From Cordia subcordata (lineage: Eukaryota; Streptophyta; Magnoliopsida; Boraginales; Cordiaceae), in contig JAPTOF010000010.1 in NCBI GenBank assembly GCA_028554755.1, forward strand, positions 4,252,001 to 4,316,000: a DNA stretch of 64,000 nt, read 5' to 3'. The notes beneath the pieces are model-generated. The model was not told where the DNA came from and did not search any database. It was given only the letters and a program-made list of their open reading frames with translations. Position 1 is the stretch's first letter. The number at the start of each line of letters is the position of its first letter. The position numbers were made by a program, and so were the translations under genes. Shown in pieces: positions 10,357 to 22,028 of this stretch.

Positions 10357-13149
10357 CACAGTTGTACGTACAGACAGTAATGCATGTAAAACAGCTTTGT
10401 AATGTGTAAATTATGAAAGTATTTTTCGTTATCTTATAGCTTGTTTCAGTTAGCTAGGCAAGTTGATTATTTGGTAACAACTCAAGAGTTTTATATCTAG
10501 TTAGTATGTCTTTTAAGCTTCAAATTAATCTTAAGTCTTAATTTTTGTGCTAATAGTTTATATTCTTACAATTGTGCATTTTTGTTAATTTAGAGTTTGG
10601 ATTGACTTTTTCTTAAAATACTTTTTCTTTTATTTTTTTTTTAAAAAAAGCTCAAACTGTTCTATTAGTATTAGGTCTTTTTTTCTGAGCACTTAGCAGT
10701 ATTAGGTCTTTTTTTCTTCTTTTTTTAATTTCCTTTTTTTTTTTTTGGGTGAGTCAAGAGTATTTGGTCTTTTAGTTTGTGCTTCAACTGTAGAGTCGTG
10801 ACAACATATTTAAATATATTAATTAGTGAGGTTTAATAGGGGAACCATGATGAGGATAATTAAGGACAGTTTTCTTTGTCTCAAGCGCTAGGGATTATCA
10901 AAGCGGTAGGGATTATCAAAGTGTGCTTAGTGTTTTCCTCAGAACTGAGTCACCACCATTTATTGAGAGAATTACAATACATTCCTAGACAAGATACCAG
11001 GTACGAAGAGATAAATAATGTTCTTTATAATCAGTTGAATCTTCTATTGCTGCCACCATGCGTGCACTAAAGTATTATGGTCTCATTATTTTTTTTTAGA
11101 GGAATTTTGTCTATTTTCATGCATATTTGTTGAAATTTGAAAATGTTCGTCCTTTTGTTTTGTCCGGAAGAATAGGGATCGACCAGTAGAGATTGTAATT
11201 TTTACCGATCTTACTGAATACTTTAAATATACAAATATTTTTTTAATCAATGAACACATTCTGTTTTAGGGTTTCCAAATAAAATAGTCCTTATAGGTCC
11301 ATAAACAATATCCCGCCTCTAGTCACTCCATTTACTTTATTGGAAAAAAGAAATTATTTAAAGATCAATTCAAGTTTGACGTTACGCGCCATTTGTTTGA
11401 CGATTGTACGTCTATATTTAAAACCTCAATTTTTGCAACCAAATAGTCCGAGGTTGCTCTTGGGCTTGGGCCACCCAATGATATATGGACCGAGTTGTAA
11501 TTGGCAGATTACACGCTATCCAAAGAAAATACATTGGTAGGAGTAGGGACTATTTTTCAAGAATTGGACCATTATTAGGGGTTACACTTATGATCACCAT
11601 TCAAAAACAAATCCTGCATGCACGAGGTTGATTGCACATCTCACACTAAGTGTGTCGCAACCAACCACCGGTTGGAATTAGTTTCCTGCTACTAGTTATA
11701 ATGTTTATTCATGCATCTTAGGTTTGTTGATGTGACTTCTAAAATCTGAGGGGGAATATTTACAAAATTGCATTGTTCTTTACTCTTCTTTAACTAAGTT
11801 GTTGCAAGCCACATTGGATGGTTTAATTTGGCCGACCATGAGAATCACAGTTGCAACAATGAGGTCAAAACACACACAATGGCCTTGTGTATATTGAGAT
11901 AGATAACATCGTGTCATCAATGCAGCGCTGCTTGAAGCCTTTAAGGAGACAAAGAATAGGCAATGCAATTAAACTCACTGTAGGACTCTCAAGAATTTGC
12001 ATTGATTGAATGAGTCCAAGGGATAAGGACACTTAACCAACAAATTTGATGGTCCAAAGTTGTCTTTACAACATAACCAAATACATATTTTTCAGCTGAA
12101 TTTGGTCACGAGAGGTGTAACAACCCAAATACAATTTACTGGTCTGCTAGTACAGGGAGCTTAACAATTGTTCCAAAATGCTCCAATCATCACAAAAATT
12201 CAATGTGAGAGAAGCGTTACAAGGAAAACATCAAAAACCAATATCTATTTTGATAAGTAAGTATATCATTAAACTCGTAAGAATTTCACTAAACCTTGCA
12301 CTCGAGTAAGTATTTCATTAAACCTAACGCTCGAACCAAAGCATAATGGCCAATATTGGCCATCATATATTGGAGATGTACGAACTTGAAGACTACATGT
12401 TCCCTAGGTTTTTACCAAACTTAAATGTGATATGTCAACAATTTTGTGTCTGAGAAATGGAATGTATAGACATGTGCCAAACCACTGTCTAGTGATCAAA
12501 ATTTTCCCACTTATTGATTCCTATGAGTAGAGAGCACGTGACGCAAAAGCGATGTCTTGGTATAATATCTTGACATCTGCACCCCCTTATTCATATTCCC
12601 TGTCTGCATATCATTGAGCAATTGCAGTCCACGGAAATTTCTCAACATGAAACAAAACACCCCCAATTAATTAATCTTTCAATCAACTTTTTTTTTTTCT
12701 TTTGAATTTTCTAAATGAAAAGTGAACTGAAAGCTTTGCATGGTCTTAATTAGATTTGTTAAAGTTGCAATAACAAATTTATAGGGATTTTCTTCAATCT
12801 TCATCAAACACTGAACCTAAACAATTTATATGAGAACACATATATGCATGCAACAACTGGCAAAACATTAATGCTATTAGTGATTACTTACTTGATTAGA
12901 GATATCATTTTGTATACTCATCATCAAAAGTTGTTGGCCCACGCACCAAAAGCTCTTTATAGTTGGCTACTGTATCAGGTTGTAATCTATATTTTGAATT
13001 TAGATGTGATGGTACTTACATTTGAATAAGAAGATTCTTCTTCTTTTCTTTTTTTGCCCTTTTTGTTTCCTTGTATTATATATTGTAATTTCTTTGACCA
13101 AGGCAAGAGATCAAGGAGGCAAACTTAACATTCCATACTTCTAACTTTT
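10357..13149. other. Intergenic, no gene seen
   Basis: Contains T-rich runs (10610-10750) with a short duplicated segment, AGTATTAGGTCTTTTTTTCT, seen twice near 10667 and 10699. No recognisable protein domain, tRNA or larger element could be supported. Confidence 0.5.
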
Positions 13150-13490
13150 GTTAAAAAAAAATTAATATGATTAATATAATAAATAAATATATCAATATCC
13201 TCTCTATAAGTAAATGAGATAGTAATCTCAATATAGTATCAGAGCCTAGACACTAAAAGGTCTTAGGTCCAAAATTTAATGCCACCCATTTTAAAAAAAT
13301 ATTAAAATTGTTCAAGTATAGAACACTAATCAAATCACACCTACACGCAGTGCAATAAATAAATATATTAATATCTTCTCTACATGTTTAAATAAATATA
13401 TGATAAAATGCACGTACCAAACTTGTACACAAGAACTATATCAATACAATAAATTAATATACTAATATCTTCTCTACATGTTTAAATAAA
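13150..13490 (+). mobile_element. TRIM element (LTR, primer-binding site, internal, LTRs)
   Basis: Plus-strand orientation. An LTR-like block (about 13160-13237, with AATAAATAAATATATCAATATCC) is followed by TAGTATCAGAGCCTAG (about 13238), which matches the initiator tRNA-Met primer-binding site of plant LTR elements. A ~100 bp non-coding interior follows, then two further LTR-like blocks at about 13352-13390 and 13440-13490, each with ATATTAATATC or ACTAATATC and TTCTCTACATGTTT. There is no gag or pol: this is the structure of a terminal-repeat retrotransposon in miniature. Confidence 0.55.
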
Positions 13491-13494
13491 TATA

Positions 13495-13971
13495 GGGTAA
13501 AATATACATTACCTCCGTGTGGTATGTATAATTAGCTAATTAACTGCAGCCCCCCCCCCCCGCTCCCGGGCGGTGGTTTCTTTTCTTAGTCGATTGTTCC
13601 TTGTTAATTGTTTGTCTATTTAGCTTATTATATCTTTGTTTTTAAAAACTTACTACATTACCCCCTTCCACTTTTCAAAATGTGGCACCATACCCTCGTT
13701 TTTTTATTGTAATTTGAACGTCCTTAGCTAAAATAATGACATTTCTAAGAATATATAATACATTGCAAGTTTAAACACTCATATATACAAAAAAGAAAAA
13801 AGAAAAAAAAAGATTATAATACAAAATTAAGTTAATTTTGGTGAAAAACCAAAGGTAATAATTTGGGTGCCATCTTTTCGAAAGTATAGGGGATAATATG
13901 ATAAGTTTTAAAACAAAAAGTGGTAATCAGCTAATTAGACAACTCACAACGAGATAACATTCATTTTACTC
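13495..13971. mobile_element. Foldback (MULE-like) non-autonomous element a
   Basis: Ends are inverted repeats: left GGGTAAAATATACATTACC, right (reverse complement) GAGTAAAATGAATGTTATC. The arms stay similar further in (AATTAGCTAATTA on both). The element is flanked by AATAAATAT on both sides (13485-13493 and 13972-13980), a 9-bp duplication typical of Mutator-like elements. The interior has a C12 run at 13550-13561 and no coding frame. No transposase seen, so mobilisation would need an outside source. Confidence 0.6.
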
Positions 13972-13981
13972 AATAAATATG

Positions 13982-15294
13982 CCAATATTCTTTTTACTAT
14001 TTTAAATTTTTAAATGGCGTGATAACTACATTAAATAATTAGTATCCCTTGTTTTTGTGGTAGGTTTGGATTTCGAACTATCGATAAATCCCAAGAGATT
14101 ACTGAAGGTGAAGCAATCAGTGATTTGCTGCTTCCAGGTCAAATAATTAGTATGATCCAAGATAACTGTAACATAAATTTTGACAGTATGTGAGGGTAGA
14201 GAAAAAAAAAGGAATTTTTGGAGTTCGCCATAGGAAGTAATCGAAAAAAAGCGCCAGTTGTATGCAGGCGTGATACCATGAAAGAAATTGTATTTTTTTG
14301 ATAATCTTTATGTGTACAAAGAGTCTGTTTAAATAGTACAACTTACACAAGTATGAATAAGTATCCTAGATAAGTAGAAGTACAGTAAAACTAGGAAGAA
14401 TAACAAAGTGATATGTACAAATATAAAATTCAAAACTTATTCACTCATTATCAAATAGGTAATGACCAAAAAAAAGAAAAGAAAACAAAGAAAGTGTCGT
14501 CCAATAGGTAAATTATGGCAAATTTACCACAATAGGTTCAAGACAAAATATACGTAACTAGCACGATAGGAATATTAAACCTAATAAGAGGTATACCAAA
14601 CTTAGTAAACATGAATGAGCACTCTAATTCAAAAGTAGAATTCCCTCTAAGGGTTGGAAAATTTGTCTCCAATTTAAGAACAGGGTATTGATTCTTTTTT
14701 AATCCTTTGGGACTTTTCCATTACACCCCATGATTATATACCCTCGCACAGTGCTTTGCCGTTGGCTGGTTCACTTTGGCTTTTAATTGTAGAAATATCA
14801 AGTCAATGTTTAATGAATAATACGATTAGTGGAAAAAAGTTTCCTTTTCTAAAAAGTACCATCCATAACAAATGGGACAACTAATCTTGAATGAAGTCTT
14901 TTTCCCTCATTTTCTGATAGATAACGATTACTTTTGAAGCCGCCGGTTAATTTAAGTAGACTATACCATAAGTCAAAAACAATGGGTAGAATATAATAAA
15001 ACACACACATATATATATGATGTGTGTATGTATATATGTGTGCATCGAAAGGGAGATAAACTAGGAAGTCGAGATGCATGGGATACTCAACAAGTGGTCT
15101 TTTATATTATCTACTCGCTTATCAACAAATAAATTTAGAAAAAGAAAAATAAAAAAAGCTAGATATTCTTTTTCTTTGATCAAGATTATTAATTTATAAC
15201 ACGACTGTCGAGCCCATATGAGACAATTTTATTATCTAAAAGGATCATTAGTTAATCGAGTATTAAATTGGAAAATTTTCAAAATCGGTATGTT
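13982..15294. other. Intergenic, no gene seen
   Basis: No supported gene. A small (AC)n/(AT)n/(TG)n cluster, CACACACATATATATATGATGTGTGTATG-like and self-complementary, lies at about 15001-15042. Confidence 0.5.
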
Positions 15295-15578
15295 GTGTTT
15301 GGAATGAACTTATTATAAGATGTTTTTTTTTATTGATGTGACAAAACACTATTTTTTATTTTATAATATTTATATTAGACATTAATTATCACAAGCATAT
15401 ACATTTTATGAAAATTTAAAATAAATCATACTCTTTATCTTATAAGATATAAGTAATTCATCTTTATCTTTTTTTTAATAAATATAAATAAGACATTTTA
15501 TCACAAATATCTTATAAAAACTCAAATCAAATCATAATCTTTTATATAAAAAAAAACATCTTAATATAAGCCTATATC
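15295..15578. repeat. Dispersed AT-rich MITE-like repeat, copy 1
   Basis: Begins GTGTTTGGAATGAACTTATT and ends with an inverted, diverged version (CATCTTAATATAAG). The interior has several TCTTATAAGATA palindromes. The same family is seen at 50925-51153, whose right end is ATCATTCTAAACACAC, the reverse complement of this left end. Class not assigned. Confidence 0.4.
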
Positions 15579-17405
15579 AAAAAAGCAATAGTTTAGGTTA
15601 ATACTAAGTTATATGTTAAAATGAAATTTGTCAATTCTATACGAGTATGACTTAAAAGGTCTCGACTTTACATTTCCCCATATCTTATAGTATTTAAATT
15701 ATTTAATTTTCCTCTAAAAAAATTGATAGAGAATTAATTAATTAATTAACCAAGTATGGCATGTCTGATTGCAGCTTTCAACTAAAGAATAAAAGGGTGC
15801 TGTCGTTCATACTTTTCCACGACTTATCTGTTTAAATAAATAATAAAAAGCTTGCACTATTTATTTAAATATGCTAAAACATTACGGAACCCTAAAAATT
15901 CAAACCTAACCTATAAAAAGAAGAATGTTGACAAAAAGTGCAAATGAATCAATTAATTCAGTTCAGGTGCATAGACATGCCAAGAAACGAAAAGTTTGAA
16001 TAATCTTTTTTGTTGGTTAAAAGTGCGTAAAGTCATCAATACAAGAGAGATACATTCCCCTTCCTATATATCTGCTACAATGCAAACCATGAACTATTAA
16101 GATCATGACTTTTTATTTTTGCTCGAGGATCTTTTATTATCTTATTAATAGATTTTGGATTCTCTTCTATTTACTATTCAAGCATGCAAAATAAAATATG
16201 TCGTAGAATGTGGATCCTTTTCTATTTTTAATTCTATCATCTCTTATTTTTTATTTTCTCTGTTATATAAGAGGGATAATTTTAACTCTTCAGATAAGAC
16301 TAATTTAATCTGGACCCTTTTATATCAAAATCCAAATTGATTCTCATTATCTTTCTTTTCTCTTTTTTGTTTTGAAATAAAAGGTTAAGATTAGTTTAAT
16401 TTTATTTGAATAATTGAGATTATCTTTCTTATGTATTGGATATAATAAAAAATAGAACAGAATCCAACTTCATTTCCGCTATTATTGCTCCGAATTCTCA
16501 AATTTAAATATGTAACATGAAAATATTAAAATCCTCCTAAAGTTAAAATTTTTATTTGATCGCCTAAGTGCAAAATCTTCATCATGTCACCGCGGGATAG
16601 CCAACCTTTTGCTAATGGGCGTAAGCCAATGGAATTTAAAGCTATTCTGATGATCTTGTCATAGTGAAACTACACGAAATTCTTAGCAAAACATATGTGC
16701 TTCTTTCAAAAAAAAAAAAAATAGTTTAAGATAGGCCTAAGTCGAAATATTTTTCCTTTTGGTAATATATAAAGTTATTGTAACGGGAGATGAACTTAAG
16801 ATATTTCACTAATAAGATTTAGATATAATAAAAGTGAAAATTGGATCTAGTAACTAAGGTTGTTGGATTGTGTATTTTTTATTAATTTGAAATTTTAGTA
16901 ATATTAATTGACAAAAGATATTTTATATTTTCCTTACCAATTCAGCATGAATTGAATATATTCACCTTAGTAAGAAAAATTGAAAAACTTCATCGATGGT
17001 TATAGAGAATTAGATTCGGCCAAGTTAATTGAGAAAAGTGCATCTAAGAGGATGGACATCCTCTACTCAATTTCTGAGTTGGGGCTTAAATATAATTAGA
17101 AATTTACGAAAAGAGCGAGTGAGTTAGAAATTATCTTTTTAACTTAACTTTTTACTCAATTTATCAATTTTTTATATTATTATATTGATTTAGTATTGAG
17201 TATTAAATTTATTATTTTTAATTATTCTTTCTTTCGCGAATTGTATTATTATATTTAATATAAAAATGATAAATTTTGATACAATCTCTTAATGGAAAGA
17301 TTGTATGAACAAATCTAGTAAAGAAGATCTCCACGTTCGATTTGGCACAGCTGGATACAATGATAACCACCCCGTGCGGTCATCTATCTTTTGTTTAAAA
17401 ATTTG
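15579..17405. other. Intergenic, no gene seen
   Basis: AT-rich, without coding potential. The 61-residue frame near 16155-16340 has no recognisable features. Confidence 0.5.
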
Positions 17406-18241
17406 GGGTTAAATTCCATGGAACCCACGTAGTTTGTCATAAGTGTGCGTTTACTCCCTGTTATTTAAAAATAAGTTAGTTACTCTCCTCTATTTTTTCT
17501 AAAAGTGAAGTATACTCGCCCATTTTTCTAACGACGATAATTTAGGGTAACGAAAATGCAAAAAAACTAATTTACCCTCAAACTCAGGGGCTAACGATGC
17601 ACTTATGACAATCACAAAGGGGTATGACGCACTTTATGACAAACCACAGGGAGGACGGTGCTATTTACTCTATGTAATTGGAAATATAGAGTAATTAATA
17701 ATTAGTTAATTAATCAATAATTAAATAGTTAATTGTTAATAATTTAATAATTAATTAATAAATTAATCAAATAATTAAAAATTAAAATTAATTAAATAAT
17801 TAATTTAAGTAATGAGACATTGGTTGTGCCATCATGATGACAATAGAGATTAATTTCTTTTCTTATTTTTTATTTACGACAACAAAAATATTTACTTGTT
17901 GTAACGAAATAAAATGCAAATATGTTTATAGTATAATTGGTTCAAATTTACATATTTTAAACTAAGGTCAAGGATTTAAGTTTTTTCTTTTACAAATGTT
18001 TTTTTAAAACAAAAAAAAGGACATTTTTTTGCCAAAATCAAGTTTAATGGCAAAAAAACTAAGCCCTGTCCCAGGTCGAGTGTGTGTACCACACGCTTGA
18101 TTAAATCTAACGGAAAAAGTGATGGAGAGAGTAGTGTGCTTCACTTTTGGAAAGCACGGGGAGTAACTAGCTAATTTTAAAATCACAGGGGGTAAACGCA
18201 CACTTATAACAAAACACAAGAGGGTTCCGTGGAATTTACCC
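17406..18241. mobile_element. Foldback (MULE-like) element b with long inverted arms
   Basis: The left arm (from GGGTTAAATTCCATGGAACC) and the reverse complement of the right arm (GGGTAAATTCCACGGAACC) stay similar for roughly 110 bases, both passing through CATAAGTGTGCGTTTAC or TATAAGTGTGCGTTTAC and a TAGTTACTC block. A third, inverted arm-like segment at about 17590-17670 suggests either an internal duplication or a smaller element (17406-17670) abutting a second arm. The centre (17690-17810) is a TTAATTAA-rich stretch. No coding region. A clear target duplication is not visible. Confidence 0.6.
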
Positions 18242-19009
18242 TAAAGATTCATAACCACGCCAAGACCTGGCTGATCATACACAGGAAGTCGATGATGATG
18301 TGCATCACATTGGGCCACTAAAATTTTTTTTTCTGTTTCTTTTCTCGGTTCATCAAAGGCCGATCATAACATACAATTAGCAGGAATGAATTCTAGAACC
18401 ATTCATATTAACGGTGAAAAGTATACCATTAGACCAATGCCACTAGGTCTTTTTCTTTCTTTTGTCAGTAAAAGCTTTATCGCATTGAGCTAATTTTTGT
18501 AAATGAAAGAATAATCACGCTTCAAGTCCAAAATTTTAAGTCTTCAAGCATGCTCCATGGCAGTTATGTTTGAACCAAAAAAAAAAAGGCGCGTTTTGTG
18601 CTAGAAGTTCAAAATTAATCACGTTTTAAGGTTCATATTTTTCCTATCCCTATTTCGTTTTGTTTGACGTTTTTAGCTTCTCATTGTATCGCAATGACCT
18701 TTGGTCTTATTTTTGTTAATATATTTTTATTTTTGCTATTAATATTTTGAATTATAAATATAATTTTCAGAGAATTTTTCAAACAAGTAGAAATATGAAT
18801 AAAATAATATGTTATAGAAAGTAAACAATATTAGTTTCAAAATATCCTTTTCAATAATTAAGGCAACCATTAGTTATTTTCAAATATAAAACCAAACACC
18901 GTCTCATTTGGTAAAAATTCATTTTACTTAAAAATAACCAAACATAATTTTGTTTTCACCAAAAAATCCATTTAGTTAAAAGTCCATTTTGAAAATGCTT
19001 TTTCACAAA
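18242..19009. other. Intergenic, no gene seen
   Basis: No gene supported. Contains A-runs and AT-rich sequence only. Confidence 0.5.
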
Positions 19010-19818
19010 ACTAAATTTCACAACTAAATACCAAACTAGTCCCTAATATTTATACAAAGTGTCAATTTAGTCCCTGTTATTGTAAAAATGACTAATTTAA
19101 TCCTGAGTGTTTATAAAATAGGTCAATTCATCTTCACTTATTGACCATGTGTTAAAATGTGTTTGGTTTGGTTTGGTTTTTAAACTAGTCCAACTTGCTT
19201 AAAGTCAAATTTAAGCTAGTAAAAACATTTGTTTTATTAAAAAAAAGTGCTTTTTAATTGGCTTTAAGTAGAATTAAAAAATCTCCCCACCCTAGCTTTT
19301 TTTTTTTATGGGTTTAAGTATTTTGAAAAAAAGTAAGTTTGACCAAATCATTTACTATTTTATATTATCTTTATTACCAAAATATCTTTAGTCTTCTATT
19401 TTGTACTTACCCTTTGAAAATCTATTTTCATATTCTTAATATTTATTTTAATGATATAAGTTACTTTTTAACCCACTTTAACCAAACATGTAAGTACTTA
19501 TTTTTATAACTATAATTATTATTCAAATATGTAACTATTTAAAGTAAAAAAAAAAAAGTCAGTTAAAGTCAAAGGTACTTTAAATAGCTTTTTTCTAAAC
19601 GCCCTCTTAGTCACATGACCACTTTCGTCGGCCAATATGTGGATCAAGTTGACACTCTTTCTAAATGTTAGGGATTAAAGGTGTTATTTTTAAAATAATA
19701 GTGATCAAATTAGTAAATTTTACAAATAATGGAGATTAAGTAAATCTCGTTTAAAGCAATAAAAATTCAAAAAAATATTTTTTATGAACAATAAAGACTA
19801 ATTGTGGAATTTGCTCTG
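19010..19818. mobile_element. Probable foldback element with a nested insertion
   Basis: The left segment (ACTAAATTTCACAACTAAAT, then AGTCCCTAATATTTATACAA) is mirrored on the right as ATTAGTC..AATTCCACAATTAG when reverse-complemented. A second repeat-like unit (about 19151-19610, beginning TGTGTTTGGTTTGG and ending CTAAACGCCCTCTTA) interrupts it. Boundaries are approximate and the class is unassigned. Confidence 0.35.
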
Positions 19819-19859
19819 TATATTCAAAACCTAATTATTTGGGTATATAGATAGCAAAA

Positions 19860-20220
19860 GAGTAAATTGCATGTTACTCTTTTGTATTCTGATTTATTTG
19901 CACTATACCCCATAAAGTATCGAAATTAGCTAATTACCCCTTGTACTCTGACATATGTGCATTATACCCTGTAGTATCAAAACTAGTTTATTATTTTCCT
20001 GAAATTTTTGAAAGTGTGCAAAATATCTCCTGTCATCATCTATTTCAAGGGGTATTTTGCATATTTTTAGAAACTTCAGGAAGTATTTTATAGATTTTTA
20101 AAAAATTTAGGGAATAATTAGTTAGTTTAATATTACTGGGATATGGTGTATATAGCTTAGAGTACGAAAGTAATTAAGTAATTTTGATATAGAGTACAAA
20201 GATAATATATAATTTATAAC
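19860..20220. mobile_element. Foldback (MULE-like) element c
   Basis: Left end GAGTAAATTGCATGTTACTC; right end reverse-complemented GTTATAAATTATATATTATC, followed on both arms by TTTGTAYTCT. The interior repeats the phrase ACATATGTGCATTATACCC. Same terminal style (G-R-G-T-A-A-A-W-T) as the elements at 13.5, 17.4, 27.4 and 40.5 kb. A target duplication is not clear. Confidence 0.45.
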
Positions 20221-21311
20221 AATATGAAGTAATGTACACGTATGATATAAGACACGTTTATATATATATATATATATATGTATAAACAGTGACAAACTTT
20301 ATTGGGAGACTGAAGGGGACGTTGGTTTTTTTTTTAGAGAAAGCAGCCAGCGAAAATGCGTCCAAGTTCTCTTCATGTTGGCCCTTGTGGGTCCCACACA
20401 TCCCTTCGTTAAATTCCCCCACGTCTCTCTCTCTCCTCTTCTTTGCTGTTCCATCTCTTACAAAAACAACGGCGCACCCCGCCAAAAACCACCCCACCCC
20501 TCTTCGCTACATAGACATGAATGAACATACATGCACTTAGAAACTTCTGTTTGAAACGAAAGACTTTTTTTAAAAAAAAAAAAAAAAGAGAGGAAAAGAA
20601 AAAAAAATGGTTTTTGTAACTCTTCAAAAAACTTCTCTTTTGAAAGCTTTAAACGCCCACAAAAAGAACGTAGTGTGTGTATAGTACATAGTACTAGGAA
20701 ATACAAACAAAACAGCCAAAGAAAAGTCCACTTGAAGTTTCTTCTATATATATATATATATCCGCATATATATACATTCATATAGATATATCACATACTT
20801 TACATGCATGTATGATTATTAAATAATAAATGTATAGATAGAGTAAGAGCTGAGAAGTGAAGTTTTGCTGGAGGAGGTGAATTAGAACCCATCTTTTTGA
20901 AGGAAGAGGGGGCATGAAAATAAAACGAAAATAGAAAAAAGAATAGACTTCTTTTTTTTTTTTTTCTTTTGTCTGGGTATTTTTGCTAAGTTTCTTTGAG
21001 TTGGATCATGGGATTATTTTTGTTTTATTTGTCTAGAAAAGATGTGGTGCAAGGCCTAGTGGTGGTGATACACGGATAACAATGCAAGGGAAGTGAGGAG
21101 CATTGGTGTTGATGATGATGGAGTTTATGGATAAGAAGGGGATAGTGAAATATCTGTCAGGTGTGTATTTTTATAGGTCTTATATGTATGTATATATAAG
21201 GATGTGTTGTATGTAAATATATCATGCATGTGAGTGAAAGATAAGATCCAAGGATTGGATTGAGAATTATTCTGGTGTGGTGTTGTCAGCACGAGAATGT
21301 TTCTTGCCCAG
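20221..21311 (+). promoter_or_regulatory. Promoter and first leader exon region of the ethylene receptor gene
   Basis: Lies upstream of the receptor gene and holds a pyrimidine patch at about 20422-20445, (TA)n runs at 20258-20280 and 20744-20761, and several short ATGs without a conserved frame. A candidate 5'-UTR exon ends at 21311 (TTGCCCAG before GTAAAATTTT). The transcription start cannot be placed by eye. Frames across 20258-20781 are low-complexity and I do not treat them as genes. Confidence 0.4.
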
Positions 21312-21887
21312 GTAAAATTTTGAACTTTGCCTGCAATTTTTTGTTTTAAATCTCTTTTGGATTTCTTGCTTATTTAATTTATAGATAAAGTGTGTTATTA
21401 TTCAGTTCTTGAACATTTTTATTTTTGTTTTTATTTCTGTTGATAATGATGGTGGACGGAAGCATCATTTTATGTTCTATGCCATAAGTTAATCAACATG
21501 TTGAGTGTTTGATTAATTGTTAACTTTATGAGAGAAGAAGGTTAATAATGAACTTAAAGATTTGGGCTTATTTTTACCTTTTTCAGCTGGTTGGTGTGTC
21601 AGATCCTTTTGGTTTTAAGATTGGTAGGTAATTTTGCAGCTTTAAGTTATGTTAATTGGTGTCTTGCACGATTGAAGTGTGTACAAAGTTTCTTCTTTTT
21701 CTTTGTTTTTTTTTTTTTTTCAATTAAGATGTTTGCTTAGCTTTGGTTTTTTTTTTTTTGCGCTAAATTGTTTGCTTAGCTTTGTGCGCAGAATAGTTTT
21801 CATAATTTTTCAGTTTATTATGATAAAAGAAAAGAGAATGCTTTTCTTTTTATTGGGTTTTCATTTAATTTAACATTTGTGGAACAG
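21312..21887 (+). other. Probable 5'-UTR intron of the ethylene receptor gene
   Basis: Donor CAG|GTAAAATTTT at 21312 and acceptor GTGGAACAG|GAAACG ending at 21887, with a long T-rich stretch inside (21690-21850). A leader intron would place a short second leader exon (21888-22028) before the start codon. Leader introns are common in plant ethylene receptor genes. Splice sites are inferred by eye. Confidence 0.5.
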
Positions 21888-21944
21888 GAAACGAGTATTA
21901 GTTGGTTGTCTTGAAAAATTTTAGTTGGAGGATCAGCTCTTTAT

Positions 21945-22018
21945 ATGTTCAGTTAGCTGCATTGAGGTGCCAAGAAAGATATTAACAGTATTTCATGTAT
22001 GGATTGAGGACTTATTGA
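21945..22018 (+). promoter_or_regulatory. Upstream ORFs in the receptor leader
   Basis: Three tiny reading frames precede the main ATG at 22029: ATG at 21945 (3 codons, stop ending 21956), ATG at 21995 (7 codons, MYGLRTY, stop ending 22018) and ATG at 21999 (2 codons, stop ending 22007). The second ends only 10 bases before the main start. If the leader is spliced as predicted, all three are in the mature mRNA and could lower or condition translation. Confidence 0.5.
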
Positions 22019-22028
22019 AGTGGATGCA

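Noticed and set aside
10126..10402. Two frames rich in YIYIYI after the C2H2 stop codon
   Set aside because: Pure translation of the TA/TATG microsatellite.
20258..20781. Several overlapping open frames on both strands upstream of the ethylene receptor
   Set aside because: They consist of translated (TA)n, poly-A/T and CT-rich DNA with no conserved features; the region fits promoter and leader.
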